NCBI GenBank assembly: GCA_016714985.1
Contig: JADKBS010000008.1
Coordinates: 186,001 to 250,000 of the forward strand
DNA length: 64,000 bases
Direction: 5' to 3'
Origin: Saprospiraceae bacterium
Lineage (GTDB): Bacteria > Bacteroidota > Bacteroidia > Chitinophagales > Saprospiraceae
This document shows positions 59,305 through 64,000 of the stretch, in pieces; the first letter of the stretch is position 1, and every line of letters starts with the position of its first letter. The translations under genes were made by a program, and so were the position numbers. The notes beneath the pieces were generated by a model, which was not told where the DNA came from, searched no databases, and saw only the letters and a program-made list of their open reading frames with translations.

Positions 59305-60942
59305 ATGAAAATTGCCCTTGCCCAACTCAATTTCTTCGTCGGCGACTTCGACGGCAACGTGTCCAAGATGCTCGCCGCCGTTGGCGAAGCCAAAGCACAA
59401 GGCGCCGACCTTGTGGTGTTCCCAGAGCTTTCGACCTGTGGCTACCCGCCCCGTGACTTCTTGGAGTTCGACGACTTCATCCGTCGTTCAGAACGGGCCG
59501 TGCTAAAACTCGCCGAGGCGGCGCAAGGCATTGCCATTGCCGTAGGCTCGCCAAGCCGAAACCCCGTAGTCGAGGGCAAAGACCTGTACAATTCCGCCTA
59601 TTTCCTCGAAGATGGAAAGGTGAAGCACGTGCAGCACAAGGCGCTGTTGCCCACCTACGACGTATTCGACGAGTACCGCTATTTTGAGCCGGCGAAGGAG
59701 TTCAAGGTGGTAGAGTTCAAGGGCAAACGCATTGCCCTCAGCATCTGCGAGGATGCCTGGAACGTGGGCAACGAGAACCCGCTCTATACCGTGGTGCCCA
59801 CCGACGAAATGATGCCGCAGCGCCCCGATTTCATCCTGAACCTGAGCGCTTCGCCCTTCAACTACGGCCATGCCAAGGACCGCATCCAAGTGTTGCAGGC
59901 CAATGTCCGCCGCTATGGCATCCCTTTGTTTTATGCCAACCACGTCGGCTCACAGACTGAAATCATTTTCGATGGTGGCTCACTCGCAGTCTCCCCAAGC
60001 GGGGAGGTCTTCGAGGAACTGCCCTATTGGGTGGAATGCGTGAAAACCTTTGATTTGGAGGAGGTCGTGCGAGGCGGACGGCACGTTGAGCAGTCCAAGG
60101 AGAAGGTGGCGCTCATCCACGACGCCCTGTTGCTCGGCATCCGTGACTATTTCAAAAAATTAGGCTTCAAGCAGGCCATCCTAGGCCTCAGCGGCGGCAT
60201 TGACTCGGCAGTGGTAGCCGTGCTGGCAGCCCGTGCGCTCGGCGAGGATAACGTGCGGGTGCTGCTCATGCCGTCGCAGTTCAGCTCCGACCACTCGGTG
60301 AACGACGCCCGCCAATTGGCCGTCAACCTTGGCATCCAGTACGACATCGTGCCCATCGAGCCGATTTTCGAGCGGTACGAGGAGACGCTGCGCCCGCATT
60401 TCATCGGCACGCCCAACAACGTGACGGAGGAGAACATCCAGGCCCGCATACGGGGCATGCTGCTCATGGCCATGTCCAACAAATTCGGGAACGTGCTGCT
60501 CAACACCACCAACAAGAGCGAGATGGCCGTCGGCTACGGCACCCTCTACGGTGACCTCTGCGGCGGGCTATCGGTGTTGGCCGATGTCTATAAAACGGAG
60601 GTCTATGAGCTTGCCCATTATATCAACAAGGACGGCATCGTCATCCCCGAAAACAGCATCACAAAGCCGCCGAGCGCCGAGCTTCGCCCCGGCCAGAAGG
60701 ACTCAGACAGCCTACCGGAGTACGACGTGCTGGACGCCATCCTGTTCCAGTACATCGAAAAACGGCAAGGCCCGCACGAAATCATCCGCATGGGCTTCGA
60801 CGAGGCCACCGTTCGCCGTGCGCTGCGTTTGGTGAACATGAGCGAGTTCAAGCGCCACCAATCGGCGCCCGTGCTACGGGTTTCGCCGAAGGCGTTTGGG
60901 GTGGGAAGGAGGCTGCCGATTGTGGGGAAGTATTTGTCGTGA
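59305..60942 (+). CDS. nadE: Glutamine-dependent NAD+ synthetase
   Basis: The N-terminal nitrilase-type glutaminase domain (about 1-270) carries the Glu-Lys-Cys triad: Glu41 in VFPELSTCGYPP, Lys112 in HKALLPTYDVFDE and Cys148 in LSICEDAWN. The C-terminal synthetase domain begins with the PP-loop SGGIDSA (residues 296-302) and ends with the Asp/Lys-rich TKPPSAELRPGQKDSDSLPE region. The enzyme amidates nicotinic acid adenine dinucleotide to NAD using glutamine-derived ammonia in the cytoplasm. At 545 residues it has the bacterial glutamine-dependent length. The start is at the edge of a microrepeat. Confidence 0.95.
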   Translation: MKIALAQLNFFVGDFDGNVSKMLAAVGEAKAQGADLVVFPELSTCGYPPRDFLEFDDFIRRSERAVLKLAEAAQGIAIAVGSPSRNPVVEGKDLYNSAYFLEDGKVKHVQHKALLPTYDVFDEYRYFEPAKEFKVVEFKGKRIALSICEDAWNVGNENPLYTVVPTDEMMPQRPDFILNLSASPFNYGHAKDRIQVLQANVRRYGIPLFYANHVGSQTEIIFDGGSLAVSPSGEVFEELPYWVECVKTFDLEEVVRGGRHVEQSKEKVALIHDALLLGIRDYFKKLGFKQAILGLSGGIDSAVVAVLAARALGEDNVRVLLMPSQFSSDHSVNDARQLAVNLGIQYDIVPIEPIFERYEETLRPHFIGTPNNVTEENIQARIRGMLLMAMSNKFGNVLLNTTNKSEMAVGYGTLYGDLCGGLSVLADVYKTEVYELAHYINKDGIVIPENSITKPPSAELRPGQKDSDSLPEYDVLDAILFQYIEKRQGPHEIIRMGFDEATVRRALRLVNMSEFKRHQSAPVLRVSPKAFGVGRRLPIVGKYLS

Positions 60943-60969
60943 GGGGTGAAAATTGCGGGTTGGCAGGAA

Positions 60970-60977
60970 TACCTTTG
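60970..60977 (+). promoter_or_regulatory. Candidate -7 element TACCTTTG
   Basis: TACCTTTG matches the consensus and lies 34 bp upstream of the lipoprotein gene start at 61012. The -33 region is not clear. Confidence 0.5.
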
Positions 60978-61011
60978 CAGCATAGTCAAATCATCAACAG
61001 AAAATTGCTAC

Positions 61012-61812
61012 ATGAAAAATCGCCTAACCGTCCTTGGCTTCTTGGCCCTGCTCGCCTTTGCTTCCCAATCCTGCAAGAACGAAGCACCACCAGCTGCGCC
61101 AAAACCCCTTACCATTGAATCCCTCAAAATCGAGCGCAAGAACGGCGTGGACTGCGACACGCCCGACTCCGTCATGGTCAACTGCGCCTGGGTCAATTTC
61201 AAGTACCCAGCCTTGAAGGACGGCAGCGACTCCCTCAAACAAGCTGTGGACACCTGGGCCAAGGAATTCATGTCCGCATGGGTGGGCATGGCCGAAGAAC
61301 CCGACAACCTCCCTCCGCTCGATGATGCCATCAACGCTTTTTTCAACATGCAGGCCGAGGCTGCCAAAGAGATGCCCGACATTCCCAATGTTTTCGCCGC
61401 AGAAACCACCGATTCCATTTTGCTGAACGATGGGGAACACCTTACGCTCCTATTGGACGGCTACAGCTTCACGGGTGGGGCACACCCAAACGCTTCTACC
61501 GCTGTGGCAACATGGGATGTGGCAACCGCTAAAAAGGTGACACTCGACCAACTCGTGACCGACCTGAATGGACTGCAGGCCTTGGCGGAAAAGAAATTCA
61601 AGGAAGTGCGCCCGGAACTGTTCACGCCCGATGGGGAGGGTGTGACGCCACACGCCTTTGACGAAGCCTGGCCCTTCAAATTGGCCGATAATACCGGATT
61701 GGTAAAAGATGGCATCTATTTCATCTATGTGCCCTACGAGGTGGGGCCTTATGCCATTGGCGAAACGTCATTCGTACTGACCTTCGAGGATTTGAAAGGA
61801 ATCATGAAATAG
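61012..61812 (+). CDS. DUF3298-domain lipoprotein (RsiV-like)
   Basis: Starting at ATG 61012 the signal ends in a lipobox-like FASQSC near residue 21. The domain at about 110-266 has YSFTGGAHPNASTAVATWDV, the usual GG-x-HPN motif of DUF3298, and ends with YEVGPYAIGETSFVLTFEDL, a pattern seen in RsiV-type periplasmic domains and in lysozyme-binding proteins. It is anchored in the outer membrane or the periplasmic face of the inner membrane. The role is unknown; envelope stress sensing or lysozyme binding are possibilities. No sigma factor is adjacent. Confidence 0.78.
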   Translation: MKNRLTVLGFLALLAFASQSCKNEAPPAAPKPLTIESLKIERKNGVDCDTPDSVMVNCAWVNFKYPALKDGSDSLKQAVDTWAKEFMSAWVGMAEEPDNLPPLDDAINAFFNMQAEAAKEMPDIPNVFAAETTDSILLNDGEHLTLLLDGYSFTGGAHPNASTAVATWDVATAKKVTLDQLVTDLNGLQALAEKKFKEVRPELFTPDGEGVTPHAFDEAWPFKLADNTGLVKDGIYFIYVPYEVGPYAIGETSFVLTFEDLKGIMK

Positions 61813-61837
61813 GACTGCCCCTCCCGAAAACCCAAAA

Positions 61838-61874
61838 CAAAAAAGGGTTTGCCCGGCAAATGCCCGGCAAACCC
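61838..61874 (-). terminator. Minus-strand intrinsic terminator
   Basis: GGGTTTGCC and GGCAAACCC pair; on the minus strand the stem is followed by a T run (TTTTTT). The stem word is nearly identical to that of the terminator at 62253. Confidence 0.65.
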
Positions 61875-62252
61875 AGAAATTTTAAACTACTCCCAGCACC
61901 TCGTTTGGTGTCAACCGGGGTAGCCCACACACTATGAGAACACCCAATATTAGTCTTTAAGGTTGCAAGTTTGAGGTTCAAGGTTTCAGGGAAGCCCTGC
62001 AATCGGATGAACCACACGAGAACCTAATTATTTCAAAAATTTGGCAAGGAAGCGCCCTTTTAGGCCAGCGAGCTTTGGGGTTTTGGTTCCTTCCGGTTTA
62101 AGGGAAATCCATTTGGACGCTCGCCAGCGCCTTGAAGCCTTTACCAGAAGTTGTTCCCGGGCTGTGCTTCCTCGCCGAGGGGGTAGTTTTCACCCTTTCG
62201 TTTAATGCTCCAGGCACTTTTGCCAGGGTTATGATTAAGGAAATAGAAGTTT

Positions 62253-62288
62253 AAAAAAGGGTTTACCACCATTTGCTCCGGTAAACCC
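62253..62288 (-). terminator. Minus-strand intrinsic terminator
   Basis: GGGTTTACC and GGTAAACCC pair around a 12-nt loop and TTTTTTAA follows on the minus strand. Confidence 0.7.
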
Positions 62289-62436
62289 GTCAACAGAAAA
62301 TAACTACTTATAACCGCTCCAATCTCGTCGGTCATATAGGGGTTTGTTCATAGTTTCAAGATTCAGGTGTAGCCTTGCTTTCAAGTTTACAATCAAAAAT
62401 CCTAGGACTCCAAAGCATCCGTTGGTTAAAGTAGGC

Positions 62437-62475
62437 GCTGACTGCAAACTGCCCACTGACGAACTGCAAACTGAG
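62437..62475. repeat. GACTGCAAACTGCCCACT microrepeat
   Basis: Three units related to the GACTGCCAACT family of 6.05, 9.1, 10.1 and 28.0 kb. Confidence 0.7.
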
Positions 62476-62647
62476 AAAAGGCGGGTCATTGAGGTCAGGG
62501 TCTTACGAGGAAGTCTCATCACCCAACACTCGCCATCTCAAATTATAATCCCATGATTCGTTTGTTCAATGTCTGTGTCCCTAAAGGAATTTTATCGTTG
62601 CTTTCTTTTCTTGATTCCGTCCGTTGACTTAATCGCTTTTGATGATG

Positions 62648-62678
62648 CAAATTTAGGGGCGCCTCAAGGGGGCCACAA
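62648..62678 (-). promoter_or_regulatory. Canonical promoter TTG-N20-TAAATTTG on the minus strand
   Basis: The minus strand reads TTG (62678-62676), 20 bp, then TAAATTTG (62655-62648). No gene follows on that strand before the terminators at 62253 and 61838, which suggests a non-coding transcript. Confidence 0.6.
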
Positions 62679-62943
62679 TCCATTTTCCTTTCAAGTTGGT
62701 ATTCCTAAAACTCAAAACCATTGCAATACAAGTTGAAGGGTTAGACTATTTATAAAAATATCTTATCATACATAAGTGTTTATCAGTATTTTAAGAAACA
62801 TCAAACTGCTAAATTGAAAAAAATCTTGGTGAAAAAGCCGCACCAACTACTCTATGAAGTTGGAACTTCTAAAAGGCGAAAAAAAAATTAAATATTTTTC
62901 CAAGCCTGTTTTTTTGATAAAATTTGCACGACAAACCACCCTT

Positions 62944-64000
62944 ATGCGCAGCAAAGAAGACCTATTCCAACTCATCCAGGCCATGTCCAAATCGGAGAAA
63001 CGCTACTTCGTACTGGACGCCAAGAAAGCCGGCCGCACCGACAGCCGCTACCTCAACCTCTTCGACGCCATCAACGAGATGGAGGAATACGACGAGCAGC
63101 CGCTCAAGCAGCGCTTCGCCGCCAACCTCTCCTCCGACAAGGCGTACCTCTACGAAGCCATACTCCGCAGCATGAGGGACTACCGCAGCCAAAGCTCCAA
63201 GGCCGCCCAAGTGAAAGAGCGCCTCATGGACGCCCGCTTCCTCTACGAGCGGGGGCTTTATGACCAGAGTACCGAGCGCATTTCGGAGGCCAAGGCTATG
63301 GCCAGCGAGCTGGAAGACCAGTTTACTTTGCTGGAGATTAATCGGGAGGAGCAGGTCTCGCTCTTCGACCGTCGGGCCAAGGTGCAACTGGAGCACATCG
63401 AGAAGCTGAACGAGGAACGGGAGCGGACGCTGAAGGCGATTGACGAGGAGTTGCGGTATTTGGATTTGTATTATCGGTTGTTGTTGGAGTTGTACAAGGA
63501 TTTTAATCCTGATGAACAGAAAGATGTTGTTCTCAAAAAAAGCCTACCTATAGAACTGTTAGACGAATCAAATTTCCCTTCTTCAATTCAGGCTCAGCGG
63601 AGATATTATCAATGCCAGTACGTTTACTACAATATGTTGGGCGACTTGACCAATGAGTATTTCTATTCAAAAAAAGCCGTCGAATGGTGGGACAATCACC
63701 CCGTTTTAAAAGAAGAAGAATTCCACAGATACGTGAACAATGTTTCCAACCTTGTAAATACCTGTTACAAAATGGAAAGCAAAATCAACGAGGCACATAG
63801 TTGGTTTGAGCGATTAAAAAATGAAAAATCTGGCAACAGCATCCACAATCAAGCAGTAGTATTCCGTTACTTGGCTTTGTCAAAACTGCTTTATCATTTG
63901 AATAAAAACGAGTTTAAGGAAGCGAGTAAATTATTGCCCGATATTATTGACGGCATAAACAAATTTGGTTTGAAAAAGAACCTTGTACTGGTACTTGCAG
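62944..64000 (+). CDS. Hypothetical large helical protein, N-terminal part (partial)
   Basis: From ATG 62944 an uninterrupted frame runs off the window edge (352 residues visible). It begins MRSKEDLFQLIQAMSKSEKR and is helical throughout, rich in Leu, Glu and Arg, with long helices around residues 65-190 and TPR-like spacing later (WFERLKNEKSGN and LYHLNKNEFKEA). No catalytic motif was seen. Proteins of this kind occur in Saprospiria without assigned function. The last visible codons are in a Leu/Lys-rich helix. No signal peptide is present. Confidence 0.75.
   Translation, partial: MRSKEDLFQLIQAMSKSEKRYFVLDAKKAGRTDSRYLNLFDAINEMEEYDEQPLKQRFAANLSSDKAYLYEAILRSMRDYRSQSSKAAQVKERLMDARFLYERGLYDQSTERISEAKAMASELEDQFTLLEINREEQVSLFDRRAKVQLEHIEKLNEERERTLKAIDEELRYLDLYYRLLLELYKDFNPDEQKDVVLKKSLPIELLDESNFPSSIQAQRRYYQCQYVYYNMLGDLTNEYFYSKKAVEWWDNHPVLKEEEFHRYVNNVSNLVNTCYKMESKINEAHSWFERLKNEKSGNSIHNQAVVFRYLALSKLLYHLNKNEFKEASKLLPDIIDGINKFGLKKNLVLVLA

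Larger units (their letters stand above)
61813..62943. other. 1.1-kb region without a convincing CDS, possible minus-strand RNA
   Basis: Short frames exist, but none has recognisable protein character. On the minus strand a canonical promoter (62648-62678) is followed by two intrinsic terminators (62253-62288 and 61838-61874), so a small RNA of about 390 nt, or a longer one of about 800 nt, may be made. Plus-strand repeats of CTGACTGCAAACTGCCCACT lie at 62437-62475. Confidence 0.4.

Noticed and set aside
62253..62650. tmRNA or RNase P RNA on the minus strand
   Set aside because: The size fits but the tRNA-like ends and tag frame, or the GAGGAAAGTCC core, are missing.

Overview
The window looks like a chromosomal stretch of a Bacteroidota bacterium, most likely a member of the Saprospiria (Saprospiraceae/Lewinella/Haliscomenobacter-like). 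Evidence: several secreted proteins end in Type IX secretion (Por/CTERM-like) sorting domains; there is a TonB receptor with a carboxypeptidase-like plug extension; promoters fit the Bacteroidota pattern TTTG-N19/20-TANNTTTG; Shine-Dalgarno sites are absent from most starts; and an AcuB-like CBS protein, a CDGSH protein and a 23S-IVP-type four-helix-bundle protein occur. No rRNA, phage module or CRISPR array was seen.

Layout. 1-7.5 kb: start of a probable tryptophanase, a decayed effector-associated-domain fragment, an orphan RND efflux permease, an antitoxin with a truncated PIN toxin, a sugar nucleotidyltransferase and an alpha/beta hydrolase. 7.8-14.4 kb: SpoIIE-type phosphatase, TM2-TPR-SHOCT protein, CBS protein, a complete IS1182-family element, RNase III and tRNA-Ser(CGA). 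14.7-20.1 kb: hydroxypyruvate-isomerase-like TIM barrel, ROK kinase, penicillin acylase, hydrolase and a small conserved protein. 20.2-34.6 kb: envelope block with a HlyD-like adaptor and TolC-like protein without an inner-membrane pump, two secreted CotH-kinase proteins flanking a TonB receptor and CDGSH protein, a NUDIX hydrolase and a GH42-like enzyme. 34.6-43.9 kb: the trp operon (leader peptide, trpE, G, D, C, F, B, A). 44-64 kb: MFS transporter, gpsA, a very large secreted HYR/dockerin-like protein, a helix-hairpin-helix protein, an ECF sigma/anti-sigma pair, a subtilisin-SPOR fusion, two T9SS cargo proteins, NAD synthetase, a DUF3298 lipoprotein and the start of a large unknown gene.

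The trp operon is the centre of interest. A 27-codon leader with three consecutive Trp codons is followed by an intrinsic terminator, which is classical attenuation. The operon has been invaded by antisense passengers: a four-helix-bundle gene between trpE and trpG, a DUF433/DUF5615 toxin-antitoxin pair between trpG and trpD, and a decayed GNAT-like plus XRE relic between trpB and trpA. Several trp genes also contain in-frame hairpin or microrepeat insertions.

The most unusual feature of the whole window is a class of very short, locus-specific tandem microrepeats. At each site a different 7-15 bp word is repeated with slight variation, often as long inverted arms between genes and running right up to start codons. 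In at least eight genes such repeats or related hairpins sit inside the coding frame without breaking it. Separately, at least six one-base homopolymer indels interrupt otherwise intact genes (trpD, trpB twice, trpA, the large secreted protein twice). They look more like assembly errors than decay, but only reads can decide.
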